NCBI RefSeq assembly: GCF_011421595.1
Contig: NZ_WTLH01000028.1
Span: forward strand, 1 to 45,248
Direction: 5' to 3'
Origin: Streptomyces sp. YIM 98790
Lineage (GTDB): Bacteria; Actinomycetota; Actinomycetes; Streptomycetales; Streptomycetaceae
DNA length: 45,248 bases
Shown here: positions 32,643 to 41,179 of the stretch, piece by piece
How positions within the stretch are numbered: position 1 is the first letter of the stretch
Layout of the letters: every line of letters starts with the position of its first letter
Notes under the pieces: model-generated
What the model saw: only the letters and a program-made list of their open reading frames with translations
Told to the model about the DNA's origin: nothing
Database searches by the model: none
Position numbers and translations under genes: made by a program

Positions 32643-33239
32643 TCATGCATCTGACGGCCCGGAAACCCGCGGGCGGCTCTGCGGCTTCCACCTTTTCACC
32701 GCCGCGGCGGCTGATAGCCGTCGGCCGTTCCACACCAGTGAGGCGATGACCAGTGCCAGGGACAGCGGGTGGAAGACGGGCCGCAGCGGCACGACGAAGG
32801 GCAGGACCGCGGCGGCGCTGGAGGTGCCCACGGCGAGGAGGAGAGCGGGCACGCAGCAGGCGAAGCCGAGCAGGAAGGCCGGCAGCACGCCCAGCAGCCC
32901 CGCCCCGGCGCCGGTGCGGCCACGCGGCAGGCGGCAGGCGGCGGCGTCCCGGGCGGCCAGCGCCACCGCCAGGCCCGCCCCGCCCGTCGCCGCGAGTACC
33001 GCGCCCAGCAGCAGGTTGACCGGGCCGAGGAAGAGCGTGACCCAGGGGGTGCGCACGGCGAGCGCCGGTTCGGACAGACAGGGGGCACGGGTGTCGCGCA
33101 GCCGGCCGAAGGCCCCCTTGTGGCGCCCTGGATCCGCGCAACCGGTCACCCGTGACGGTCCGGGGCAGTACAGGAACAGGGCGGCACCGGCCCCGGCGGC
33201 GGCCGTGCCTGCTCCGGTAGGTGCGGGGCCACTGCGCAA
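32643..33239 (-). CDS. Integral membrane protein of the mercury locus, MerT-like by context
   Basis: Up to 198 residues from TTG 33239; the start is uncertain because no ribosome site is visible, and GTG starts exist further in. The core has hydrophobic helices VTLFLGPVNLLLGAVLAATGGAGLAVAL, LLGVLPAFLLGFACCVPALLLAVGTSSAAAVLPFV and FHPLSLALVIASLVWNG. The vicinal pair FACCVPALLLAVG in a membrane helix recalls the CC motif of MerT/MerC mercuric-ion transporters. With arsR upstream and merA divergent, mercury uptake is likely but not proven. Confidence 0.6.
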   Translation of the reverse strand: MRSGPAPTGAGTAAAGAGAALFLYCPGPSRVTGCADPGRHKGAFGRLRDTRAPCLSEPALAVRTPWVTLFLGPVNLLLGAVLAATGGAGLAVALAARDAAACRLPRGRTGAGAGLLGVLPAFLLGFACCVPALLLAVGTSSAAAVLPFVVPLRPVFHPLSLALVIASLVWNGRRLSAAAAVKRWKPQSRPRVSGPSDA

Positions 33240-33267
33240 CCGGTCACGGCCGGGTGCCTACTGTGGT

Positions 33268-33651
33268 TCAGCCCTGGCTGTCGGGGATGCGGCTGCAGCA
33301 GGTCAGGGCGGTGGCGTTGTCCGCGGCGAGGGAGCGGGCCAGCACGATCAGGTCGGCGACGCGCGGGTCGCCCACGGAATAGCGCAGCTTCTTGCCGTCA
33401 CGGCGGGCGGTGACGTAGCCGCAGGCGACCAGGCAGGACAGGTGCACCGAGATGCGCGGCTGGGAGATGCCGGCGTAGGCGGCGCAGTCGGCGGAGGTGC
33501 GCTCGCCGCGAAGGACGTACTCCAGCAGCTTCAGACGGGTGGGGTCGGCCAGGGCTCGGAAGAACTTCGCCACCGTGTCCAGGTGGGTACACGGCGCCTC
33601 CGGCGCGCTTCCCCGGTCGGGAAGGGCCGGGTCGGTGGTGCGGTTGGTCAT
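33268..33651 (-). CDS. ArsR/SmtB-family metal-sensing repressor
   Basis: A 127-residue winged-helix repressor, ATG 33651. The DNA-binding block is FFRALADPTRLKLLEYVLRGERTSADCAAYAGISQPRISVHLSCLVACGYVTARRDGKKLRY. Candidate metal ligands are C in ADCAAY, the CLVAC pair in the recognition-helix region (the CmtR position) and the C-terminal TCC. Streptomycete mer operons are known to be run by ArsR-type rather than MerR-type regulators. It is divergent from merA and heads the membrane/lipoprotein/ccdA operon, so it probably represses both directions and lets go on Hg(II) or a similar thiophilic ion. Confidence 0.88.
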   Translation of the reverse strand: MTNRTTDPALPDRGSAPEAPCTHLDTVAKFFRALADPTRLKLLEYVLRGERTSADCAAYAGISQPRISVHLSCLVACGYVTARRDGKKLRYSVGDPRVADLIVLARSLAADNATALTCCSRIPDSQG

Positions 33652-33670
33652 CGGAGCCTCCACAAGTGGA

Positions 33671-33692
33671 ACTATTCGCCTAGCCGCATAGT
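33671..33692. promoter_or_regulatory. Imperfect dyad between arsR and merA, likely ArsR operator
   Basis: ACTAT (33671-33675) and ATAGT (33688-33692) face each other over 12 bases in the AT-richest part of the 118-base divergent region. ArsR-family operators are often such ATA-rich dyads overlapping the promoter. Assigned by position. Confidence 0.5.
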
Positions 33693-33769
33693 ATGGCTTC
33701 AAGTGCTCTTCGGGAAAGCGCATAGAACGGTGCCGGTCTCACGGGGCCCGCGAGCGAGGAGGTGCTGCG

Positions 33770-35209
33770 GTGAGCGCAGTGGACAACGGGTTCGATCTGG
33801 CGGTCGTCGGTTCCGGGGGCGGGGCATTCGCCGCTGCGATCGCCGCCCGTCGCAAGGGCCGGTCGGTGGTGATGGTTGAGCGGGCCGCTACCGGCGGGAC
33901 GTGCGTGAACACCGGCTGTGTGCCGTCCAAGGCGCTGCTGGCCGCGGCCGAGGCCCGCCGCAGCGCGCTCGAAGGGCGGCGTTTCCCCGGCATCCGGACC
34001 GGGACCGGGCCGGTGGACTTCGAGGCGCTGATCGACGGCAAGGACGCGCTGGTCCAGCAGATGCGGGCGGAGAAGTACACGGACCTGGCCGCCGAGTACG
34101 GCTGGGACATCCTAGAGGGCACCGCCCGCTTCACCGGTGACCGGGACAATCCCGCCCTGGACGTGGCGCCAGCCGACGGCGGCGGCAGCCGCCGCATCGA
34201 GGCCGCGCACTACCTGATCGCGACCGGCTCGGCTCCGTGGGCGCCGCCCGTCGACGGGCTTCAGGAGGCCGGCTACCTGACCTCCACCACCGCGATGGAC
34301 CTGGACGCCCGGCCGGAGAGCCTGCTGGTCCTCGGTGCCGGGTATGTCGGGCTGGAGCAGGCGCAGCTTTTCGCCCGCCTGGGCAGCAAGGTCACCGTGA
34401 TCGCGCGCAGTCGCCTGACCTCCGGCGAGGAACCCGAGATCTCCGCCGCCCTTCAGGACGTCTTCGCGGATGAGGGCATCACCGTCCACACCCACACCCG
34501 CCTGACCGCGGTGCGCCGGGACGCGCGCGGGATCGTGGCCACCGCCCGCACCGGCGACGACCGCGAGTTTCCGCTGCGCGCCGACGAGCTGCTGGTGGCC
34601 ACCGGCCGCCGTCCGGTCACCGACGGCCTGAGCCTGGACGCGGTCGGAGCCGGAACAGGCGAGCGGGGCGAAGTCGTCGTCGACGAGCATCTGCGCACGG
34701 CGAACCCGCGGATCTGGGCGGCCGGGGACGTCACCGGGCACCCCCAGTTCGTCTACGTCGCCTCCGCCCACGGCGCGCTGGTCGCCGACAACGCCTTCGA
34801 CGGCGCCGGGCGCACGGTGGACTACCACCACCTGCCCAGGGTCACCTTCACCAGCCCGGCCATCGCCTCCGCCGGCCTGACCGACGCGCAGGCCGTCGCC
34901 CGCGGCCACACCTGCGACTGCCGCGTCCTGCCCCTGGAGCACGTGCCCCGAGCCCTGGTCAACCGCGACACCCGCGGCGTGATCAAACTCGTCGCCGACG
35001 CCGCCACCGGCCGCCTGCTCGGCGCGCACGCCTTGGCCGACGGCGCCGGAGACGTCATCGCCACCGCCGTCTACGCGCTGGCGAACGAGATGACCGTGCA
35101 GCAGATGGCCGACCTGTGGTGCCCCTACCTGACCATGGCCGAAGGGCTGAAGCTCGCCGCCCAGACCTACACCCGCGACATCACCAAGCTGTCCTGCTGC
35201 GCCAGTTGA
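33770..35209 (+). CDS. merA: Mercuric reductase
   Basis: A 479-residue flavoprotein that reduces Hg(II) to volatile Hg(0) with NADPH in the cytosol. FAD motif VVGSGGGAFAAAIAA (12-26), active-site GGTCVNTGCVPSK (C45, C50), NADPH site LVLGAGYVGLEQAQLFARLG, IWAAGDVTGHPQFVYVA, and the C-terminal vicinal Cys pair in KLSCCAS (C476, C477) that hands the metal to the active site and is diagnostic for MerA. The N-terminal heavy-metal-binding domain of many MerAs is absent, as in other streptomycetes. GTG 33770 behind AGGAGG. Divergent from arsR, upstream of merB. Confidence 0.95.
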   Translation: MSAVDNGFDLAVVGSGGGAFAAAIAARRKGRSVVMVERAATGGTCVNTGCVPSKALLAAAEARRSALEGRRFPGIRTGTGPVDFEALIDGKDALVQQMRAEKYTDLAAEYGWDILEGTARFTGDRDNPALDVAPADGGGSRRIEAAHYLIATGSAPWAPPVDGLQEAGYLTSTTAMDLDARPESLLVLGAGYVGLEQAQLFARLGSKVTVIARSRLTSGEEPEISAALQDVFADEGITVHTHTRLTAVRRDARGIVATARTGDDREFPLRADELLVATGRRPVTDGLSLDAVGAGTGERGEVVVDEHLRTANPRIWAAGDVTGHPQFVYVASAHGALVADNAFDGAGRTVDYHHLPRVTFTSPAIASAGLTDAQAVARGHTCDCRVLPLEHVPRALVNRDTRGVIKLVADAATGRLLGAHALADGAGDVIATAVYALANEMTVQQMADLWCPYLTMAEGLKLAAQTYTRDITKLSCCAS

Positions 35210-35347
35210 AGCCGCCCGGGAAGGAATCGGTTCATGAGTGCGAGCCGGACCCGGCCGATCACGGTCGGCGACCGTCCCGCCGGACGGGACGGGGGTACCG
35301 GCCGGCCGGACAGGATCTGTGCCGGGCCGGTGCCCCGCTGTGCCCCG

Positions 35348-35378
35348 AGGGTCTGACCCCACCCCGGGGTCAGACCCT
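35348..35378 (+). terminator. 13-bp perfect hairpin between merA and merB
   Basis: AGGGTCTGACCCC (35348-35360), loop ACCCC, GGGGTCAGACCCT (35366-35378). It lies 140 bases after the merA stop and 47 before the merB GTG. It may terminate or attenuate merA transcription or protect its 3' end. Confidence 0.7.
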
Positions 35379-35424
35379 GCGATCCGTCACATCGGACCCT
35401 GCCGTACAAGGAAGGACCCCAACC

Positions 35425-36069
35425 GTGGACACCGCACCGAGAACTTGCCGCCCGCTCCATGACGCGCTCACCAGCGCTCCCGGCCTGGACCTGACCCTTC
35501 TGCGTCATCTACTGACGCTGCTGGCGGCCGGTGAGCCCGTCACCCCCCAGCCGGCTCGCCGCCGAGGCCGGCCGTACCCACCGGGGAGATCCGCCAGGCG
35601 CTGACGGTGATGCCCGACACCGAGTACGACGCCGACGGACGCATCACCGGCTACGGCCTGACCCTCAACCCCACCGCGCACCGCTACGAAACCGACGGCC
35701 GCACGCTGTACACCTGGTGCGCGCTCGACACCCTGATCTTCCCCGCCGTCCTGGGCCACACCGCCCGGGTGACCTCCCCCTGCCGGGCCACCGGCGAGCC
35801 GGTACGGCTGACCGTGGCCCCGCAGGGGCCCACCGGTGTGGACCCGCCCACCGCGGCCGTCTCGCTTCCCGCCGGCCAGGCCCCGGTCTCCCTGCGCACC
35901 GGCTTCTGCAACGAGATCCACTTCTTCACCGGCGCCGAGACCGCCGGGGACTGGCTGGCCGGCCACCCGGGCTCCCGGGTCCTGTCCGCCGCCGAGGCCC
36001 CACGACCTGGCACGGCCGCTCGTCCGGCAGATCCTCACCGGCGGCACCGCCCCGTCCGGCTGCTGCTGA
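35425..36069 (+). pseudogene. merB: Organomercurial lyase with three frameshifts
   Basis: GTG 35425 (AAGGAAGG upstream) begins MDTAPRTCRPLHDALTSAPGLDLTLLRHLLTLLAAGEPVTP. The frame shifts at a C run (35541-35547) to SRLAAEAGRT, again at about 35578 to TGEIRQALTVMPDTEYDADGRITGYGLTL..., and at about 36000 to HDLARPLVRQILTGGTAPSGCC-stop. Joined, it is a normal-length MerB with catalytic Cys and Asp in YTWCALDTLIFPA and the second Cys in RTGFCNEIHFF. MerB cleaves the carbon-mercury bond. The three slips are at homopolymers, so assembly error is possible. Confidence 0.82.
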
Positions 36070-36081
36070 GCGCGGAACCGC

Positions 36082-36171
36082 TCAGCATGCGCGGTGCCGG
36101 GCCAGGTCGCGCCGCCGGACCGCGGTGAAGGCCAGGACGAGTGAGGCGGCCATGGCCAGGCCGAAGACTAG
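36082..36171 (-). pseudogene. Transporter C-terminal remnant
   Basis: The minus strand reads LVFGLAMAASLVLAFTAVRRRDLARHRAC-stop, preceded in frame by TAG. A last helix followed by a basic tail (VRRRDLARH) is typical of MFS drug transporters. Only about 29 codons remain. The region to 36416 holds nothing else except the hairpin at 36250. Confidence 0.35.
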
Positions 36172-36249
36172 CTAGGCGCCGCCGGGCCCGGGTGCGGCAC
36201 GCCGGGTAAACCCGCGCACCGGCCCCGGCTCGCCCTCACTGTCGCCGTG

Positions 36250-36269
36250 CTGACACCTCCCGGTGTCAG
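36250..36269. terminator. Hairpin upstream of the multicopper oxidase gene
   Basis: CTGACACC-TCCC-GGTGTCAG, an 8-bp perfect stem in the 347-base gap between merB and the oxidase. It is likely the end of the merB transcript. Confidence 0.5.
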
Positions 36270-36416
36270 GCCGCCCCGGACGGGTGAATCAGGTCCCTCG
36301 GCAGAGGGCCGTCCGCCCGCCCCGGGTTTCCCCGCGGCCCGGACACCGCAGAACAACACACGGCAAGGCCGGAGGTTCCGGGCGGTGCGGCGACGGGGAA
36401 GGAGGTCCGATCACAG

Positions 36417-38111
36417 ATGAGCCGGTACAGGACACCGTCCCGGCGGCGGGTGCTGCGCGGTCTGGGCGGGATCGGTGCCGGGGCGGCGCTGGCCGGTACG
36501 GGCGCCTGGTGGTATGCGGCCCGTGGCGGGCCGGCGGCCGAGGCGCGTGTCCCGACGGGGGCGGGGGCGCCGCTGCAGGATCTGCCGGAGATCCGCTCCA
36601 GCGGCGGGGTGCTGGAGCACACGCTGACGGTGGCCGCGGCACGGCCGGTGGTGGGCGGGCGGCGGCTGCACCTGGACACCTACAACGGGCAGATCCCGGG
36701 TGAGCTGCTGCGGTTCGCGCCCGGGGACCGGGTGCGGATCCTGCTGCGCAACCGGATGGTGCCCACCGGCGTGCCGCCGGACGCCCTGCCGCCGCTGTGC
36801 GCCGAGACCTGGCAGGACGGCTCCGCGCACTCCGGTCACGGCGCGGCGGACGAGGCGCTGAACTGTGTGCCGGAGGCCGCCCACGCCCTGGCCGCCGGGG
36901 AGGGCATCGTCCAGCAGGCGGTGGCCACCAACCTGCACACCCATGGCCTTCAGGTCTCGCCCGAGGGCCACGCCGACAATGTCTTCGTCCGCATCGACCC
37001 CGGCGAGGAGTGGCAGTACGGGTACGACATCCCGGCCGATCAGCCCGGCGGGCTGCACTGGTACCACCCGCACCACCACGGCTCCACCACCCACCAGGCC
37101 TGGTCCGGGCTGGCCGGGCCGATGGTGGTGGAGGGCGAGATCGACCAGGTCCCGGAGATCGCCGCCATGCGCGAGCGGGTGGTGGTGATCTCCATGCTCC
37201 GCATCGACGCCCGCGGCGAGAACCCCGTCGCCGTGGTGCTGCCCACCGGCGGCGACAACCCCTTCACCACCGTGCCGGCCGTGCCCACCACCATGCTGCC
37301 GCTGCTCAACGGACAGCTGAGGCCGGTCGCCGCCATCCGCCCCGGCGAGGTGCAGCGCTGGCGGGTGCTGAACGCCGCCCCGCACCGCTCGATGTGGCTG
37401 CACATCCAGGGCCACCTGCTGTACCAGATCGGCCAGGACGGCATCCCCTTCGCCGAGCCCCGCCCCGTGCCGGGCATCATGCTGGCCTCGGCCAACCGCG
37501 CCGAGTTCATCGTCCGCGGCGGCGAGCCGGGCCGGTACCGCATCTACGCCCGCGGCTACGACCAGGGCCACCCCGGCGGGGAGCGGCCGGATCTTGAACT
37601 GGGCACCCTGCACGTGACCGGCGCGCGCTCGGCCGGCCGCATCCCGACCCGCCTGGTGGAGCCGCCGCGCATGCCGGATCTGCCCGTGGCCCGCCGCCGT
37701 ACCCTGGTCTTCTCCGGCGACATCTCCGGCCGCGAGGGCCTGGGCGTGCGGTTCCCCATCGACGGCAGGCTCTTCGATCCCGACCGCATCGACCAGGAAG
37801 TGCAGGCCGGGACGGTGGAGGAGTGGCGGATCGTCAACGAGGACGTCTTCCAGCATCCGGTGCACCTGCACGTCAATCCCTTCCAGGTGATCGACGTCAA
37901 GGGCATCCCGCCCGGCGACACCTCCTGGCAGACCGACCCGGCGATCTGGTGGGACACCTTCCGGCTGCCGCCGAACGGGGAATTCACCCTGCGCACCTTC
38001 TTCCGGCCCGACATCACCGGCAAAACGGTCTTCCACTGCCACATCCTGCCCCACGAGGACAACGGCATGATGGGCACCCTCCTGATCGCCCCGCCCGGGG
38101 GCCCGGCATGA
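36417..38111 (+). CDS. Multicopper oxidase, Tat-exported
   Basis: A 564-residue exported enzyme. A twin-arginine-type signal (SRRRVLRGLGGIGAGAALAGTGAWW) precedes three cupredoxin domains. All copper motifs are present: LHTHGLQ and HWYHPHHHG in the N-terminal part, HPVHLHVNPFQV and HCHILPHEDNGMMG at the C-terminus, giving the full set of trinuclear and type-1 ligands with an axial Met. Likely roles are Cu(I) oxidation or laccase-like oxidation of phenols. It overlaps the next gene by four bases. Confidence 0.92.
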   Translation: MSRYRTPSRRRVLRGLGGIGAGAALAGTGAWWYAARGGPAAEARVPTGAGAPLQDLPEIRSSGGVLEHTLTVAAARPVVGGRRLHLDTYNGQIPGELLRFAPGDRVRILLRNRMVPTGVPPDALPPLCAETWQDGSAHSGHGAADEALNCVPEAAHALAAGEGIVQQAVATNLHTHGLQVSPEGHADNVFVRIDPGEEWQYGYDIPADQPGGLHWYHPHHHGSTTHQAWSGLAGPMVVEGEIDQVPEIAAMRERVVVISMLRIDARGENPVAVVLPTGGDNPFTTVPAVPTTMLPLLNGQLRPVAAIRPGEVQRWRVLNAAPHRSMWLHIQGHLLYQIGQDGIPFAEPRPVPGIMLASANRAEFIVRGGEPGRYRIYARGYDQGHPGGERPDLELGTLHVTGARSAGRIPTRLVEPPRMPDLPVARRRTLVFSGDISGREGLGVRFPIDGRLFDPDRIDQEVQAGTVEEWRIVNEDVFQHPVHLHVNPFQVIDVKGIPPGDTSWQTDPAIWWDTFRLPPNGEFTLRTFFRPDITGKTVFHCHILPHEDNGMMGTLLIAPPGGPA

Positions 38112-38668
38112 GCATGAGGCGCCCGCTCGCCCTGGCCCTGACCGCCACCGCCCTGCTGGCCGCCTGCCCCGCAGCGGCCGGCGGCCCGGCCGGGCCCGTG
38201 GCCCCGGGCGCCGCCGCGCCGCCCATCACGCCCTTTGGTGAGCCGTATCTGTTCACCCAGCAGCACCGCGACGCCCTGTGGTGGTGGAACGGCACCTGGC
38301 TGCCGCAGAGCGTGCCCTCCGGCGCCCGCCTCCAGATCCAGCTCCCCGCCACCCCGGCCCGCTGGCACCCCCACACCGGCCCGGACTGCCGCCCCACCGC
38401 CCCCGCCGACCGGCTCCGTCCGCTGCACGCCCACGCCGTCCTCACCGGCCGCGGCGAGCTGCCCAACGAAGGCCGCATCGACGGCTATGCCACCTTGCAG
38501 ACCTTCGACTACACCGTCACCGGCCTCGGGTCGGTGGCGATCTGCCTGCGCGCCGACCCCGAGCCCGAGCACCCCGAGGACATCGGGCTGGACACCGGCA
38601 GCCCGCTCACCTACGTCCTCACCCTCCTCGTCGGCATCCCCCAGAGCGCCCTGTCCGCGCCACCGTGA
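38108..38668 (+). CDS. Exported protein coupled to the multicopper oxidase
   Basis: A 186-residue protein with a signal peptide (RRPLALALTATALLAACPAAAGG); the LAAC could be a lipobox. The mature part has an aromatic patch (HRDALWWWNGTWLPQSV), two Cys (GPDCRP and AICLRAD) that may form a disulfide, and several His (RWHPHTGPDC, LHAHAVL). No family is recognised. Its ATG overlaps the oxidase stop (ATGA), so it is probably a partner such as a chaperone, copper donor or electron partner. Confidence 0.65.
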   Translation: MSMRRPLALALTATALLAACPAAAGGPAGPVAPGAAAPPITPFGEPYLFTQQHRDALWWWNGTWLPQSVPSGARLQIQLPATPARWHPHTGPDCRPTAPADRLRPLHAHAVLTGRGELPNEGRIDGYATLQTFDYTVTGLGSVAICLRADPEPEHPEDIGLDTGSPLTYVLTLLVGIPQSALSAPP

Positions 38669-38819
38669 ACCGGAGCGCCCCGGACGTACGGCAAGCGCAG
38701 GGAACGCAGGGGCGGCGTGAGCGGGTTTCCGGAGCGAGGACCGGGTGCACTCGTGCAGCCGGGACCGTAACCGACAGCGGCTGCCGGGCCGGCGGCCGCA
38801 CAGTCACCGGCGGTGAGCC

Positions 38820-40685
38820 ATGACCGTGACCTCGACCAGCACCGCCACGGCCTCGATCGGGGACTACGGGCTGCTGTCGGACCGGCACAGCGCCGCCCTG
38901 GTGGGGCGGGACGGCGGCGTGGACTGGCTGTGCTTTCCTCGCTTCGACAGCCCGTCGGTGTTCGGCGCGCTGCTCGACCCGGGCGCCGGCCGCTGGAGCC
39001 TGCGCCCCGCCGGACCGGCGCAGAGCACCCGTGAGTACCTGCCCGGCACCATGGTGCTGCGCACGGCGTTCACCACCCCGGCCGGCACCCTTGAGGTGAC
39101 GGATGCGCTGGCTCTAGGTCCTGGCGAGGGTCCGCACCGGCTGGGCGCCGGTGCCCCGCATCTGCTGATCCGCTCCGCCGCGTGCAGCGCCGGTGAGGTG
39201 GAGCTGGCCGTGGAGTACTGCCCGCGTCCCGAGTACGGCCTGGTCGTGCCCGTGCTGCGGCCCGAGGACGGCGGCTTGCGGGCCCGTGGCGGCCCGGCCG
39301 CGCTCGCCCTGTCCTGCCCCGTTCCGCTGACCGTCACCGACAATGGCACCGCGCACGGCACCATCACCCTGCGGGCCGGGCAGAGCCTCCACTTCGCCCT
39401 GCAGTGGGCGCCACTGGCCGCCCCGCGACCCAGGCTGCTCGGCCAGGAGAAGATCGCCCACCGCCTGGCGGAGACCATCACCGGCTGGCGTGCCTGGTCC
39501 GACGGTCACCGGGGTTACGACGGGCCCTGGGCGGAGCTGGTGCGGCACAGCGGGCGGGTGCTCCAGGCGCTGTCCTACCAGCCCAGCGGCGCGCTGCTGG
39601 CCGCCGCCACCACCTCGCTGCCCGAGGAGGTCGGCGGGGAGCGCAACTGGGACTACCGCTACACCTGGGTGCGGGACGCCGCGCTGGCCATGGACGCGCT
39701 GTGGGTGGCGGCCTGCCCGGACGAGGCGGAGGAGTTCTTCACCTTCATGGCCGATGCCGCGGCCACCGCCTCGCCGGGGGCGCAGCTGCAGATCATGTAC
39801 GGCATCGGCGGCGAACACGACCTGACCGAGCGGGAACTGCCGCACCTGCGCGGCTGGCGCGGCTCCCGCCCGGTGCGTGTGGGCAACGGCGCCTGGCGCC
39901 AGCACCAGCTCGACGTCTACGGTGAACTGCTGGCCACCGCCGCCCGTTTCGCCGACCGGCTGCCCGCCGCCGACCCCGCCCTGCGCGCCTTCCTGATCCG
40001 CCTGGCCGACACCGCTGCCGCCTCCTGGCACCAGCCCGACCACGGCATCTGGGAAATCTGCGGAGAGTCCCGGCACTACCTGCACTCCAAACTCATGTGC
40101 TGGGTGGCGCTGGACCGGGCACTGCACCTGGCCGGCCGCCTCGGCGCCGATGACCACCACAGGCGGATCTGGAGGCAGGCCCGCGACCGGATCCGCACCG
40201 CGATCGAGACCAAGGGCTTCCATGAACAGACCGGCGCCTTCACCCAGTCCTTCGGCAGCGCCCGCCTGGACGCCTCCGCCCTGGTACTGCCGATCTCCGG
40301 ATTCCTGCCCGCCTCCGACCCGCGCGTCCTGGCCACCCTGGAGCAGATTGCCGCGCGGCTGACCGACCGCCATGGCCTGGTCCGCCGCTACCTCACCGGC
40401 CCCGGAGCGGACGGGCTGCCCGGCGAGGAGGGCAGCTTCCTGCTGTGCACCTTCTGGCTCGCCCAGGCCCAGGCCCTGGCCGGCCGCACCGCCGCCGCCC
40501 GCACCACCTTTGAGGCCGCCGCGGCCTGCGCCAACGATTTGGGCCTGCTCTCCGAACAGGCCCACCCCGCCACCGGGGAGGCGCTGGGCAACTTCCCCCA
40601 GGCGTTCAGCCACATCGGCCTGGTCAACGCCGCCTGGGCCATCCACCAGGCCGAACAGACCGCGTCAGAAGCTGCACCGGCCTGA
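38820..40685 (+). CDS. Glycoside hydrolase family 15 (glucoamylase/trehalase-like)
   Basis: A 621-residue cytosolic protein. The N-terminal beta-sandwich begins SIGDYGLLSDRHSAALVGRDGGVDWLCFPRFDSPSVFGALLD, and the (alpha/alpha)6 barrel contains GGERNWDYRYTWVRDAALAMDALW and, near the end, LLSEQAHPATGEALGNFPQAFSHIGLVNAAW, both GH15 hallmarks with the acidic catalytic positions. No signal peptide. In actinobacteria related proteins are trehalases or glucoamylases acting on alpha-glucosides. It stands as a single gene. Confidence 0.92.
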   Translation: MTVTSTSTATASIGDYGLLSDRHSAALVGRDGGVDWLCFPRFDSPSVFGALLDPGAGRWSLRPAGPAQSTREYLPGTMVLRTAFTTPAGTLEVTDALALGPGEGPHRLGAGAPHLLIRSAACSAGEVELAVEYCPRPEYGLVVPVLRPEDGGLRARGGPAALALSCPVPLTVTDNGTAHGTITLRAGQSLHFALQWAPLAAPRPRLLGQEKIAHRLAETITGWRAWSDGHRGYDGPWAELVRHSGRVLQALSYQPSGALLAAATTSLPEEVGGERNWDYRYTWVRDAALAMDALWVAACPDEAEEFFTFMADAAATASPGAQLQIMYGIGGEHDLTERELPHLRGWRGSRPVRVGNGAWRQHQLDVYGELLATAARFADRLPAADPALRAFLIRLADTAAASWHQPDHGIWEICGESRHYLHSKLMCWVALDRALHLAGRLGADDHHRRIWRQARDRIRTAIETKGFHEQTGAFTQSFGSARLDASALVLPISGFLPASDPRVLATLEQIAARLTDRHGLVRRYLTGPGADGLPGEEGSFLLCTFWLAQAQALAGRTAAARTTFEAAAACANDLGLLSEQAHPATGEALGNFPQAFSHIGLVNAAWAIHQAEQTASEAAPA

Positions 40686-40768
40686 GCCGGGAGGGAAGCC
40701 GTACACGACCGCGGCGCGTTCCCCTGGCGGCAGAACCGGACCCGACCGGACCGTAAGGAGCAGCCGAC

Positions 40769-41086
40769 ATGATGCGCGCCGTGTGGCAGCGAACCGTGAT
40801 CGCCGAGGCACCCCAGACCGTGATGGTGGAGGGCAATCACTACTTTCCGCCGGACTCGCTGCGCCGCGAGTTCTTCGAGGACAGCCCCACCACCTCGCTG
40901 TGCTTCTGGAAGGGCAAGGCCCGCTACCTCACCCTCCGCGTCGGGGACCAGGTGAATCCGGACGCCGCCTGGTACTACCCCCACCCCAGCCCGCTGGCCC
41001 GCCGTATCAAGGACCACGTCGCCTTCTGGCACGGCGTCACCGTCCAGGAAGCCCCGGAAGAGGCCGGCAACCGATCCGCCCTCTGA
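40769..41086 (+). CDS. DUF427 family protein
   Basis: A 105-residue protein, ATG 40769 behind AAGGAG. The family pattern is clear: AVWQRTVIAEAPQTVMVEGNHYFPPDSLRREFF, then SLCFWKGKARYLTL, AAWYYPHPSPLARRIKDHVAFWHGV. DUF427 is a small beta-rich domain of unknown function, common in actinomycetes and proteobacteria. No operon partner is evident. Confidence 0.88.
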   Translation: MMRAVWQRTVIAEAPQTVMVEGNHYFPPDSLRREFFEDSPTTSLCFWKGKARYLTLRVGDQVNPDAAWYYPHPSPLARRIKDHVAFWHGVTVQEAPEEAGNRSAL

Positions 41087-41179
41087 GCGCCGGCAAAGGC
41101 GCCCCGGGCGGACAGCGGGGACAGCGATGAGGCGGACGGGACGGGGAATGGAACAGACGCCGCGGCGGGTTCCCGGTGC

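Noticed and set aside
35234..35359. A 41-codon frame (MSASRTRPITVGDRP...) between merA and merB
   Set aside because: It is rich in Arg, Gly and Pro like chance frames in this DNA, ends inside the hairpin and shows no family motif.
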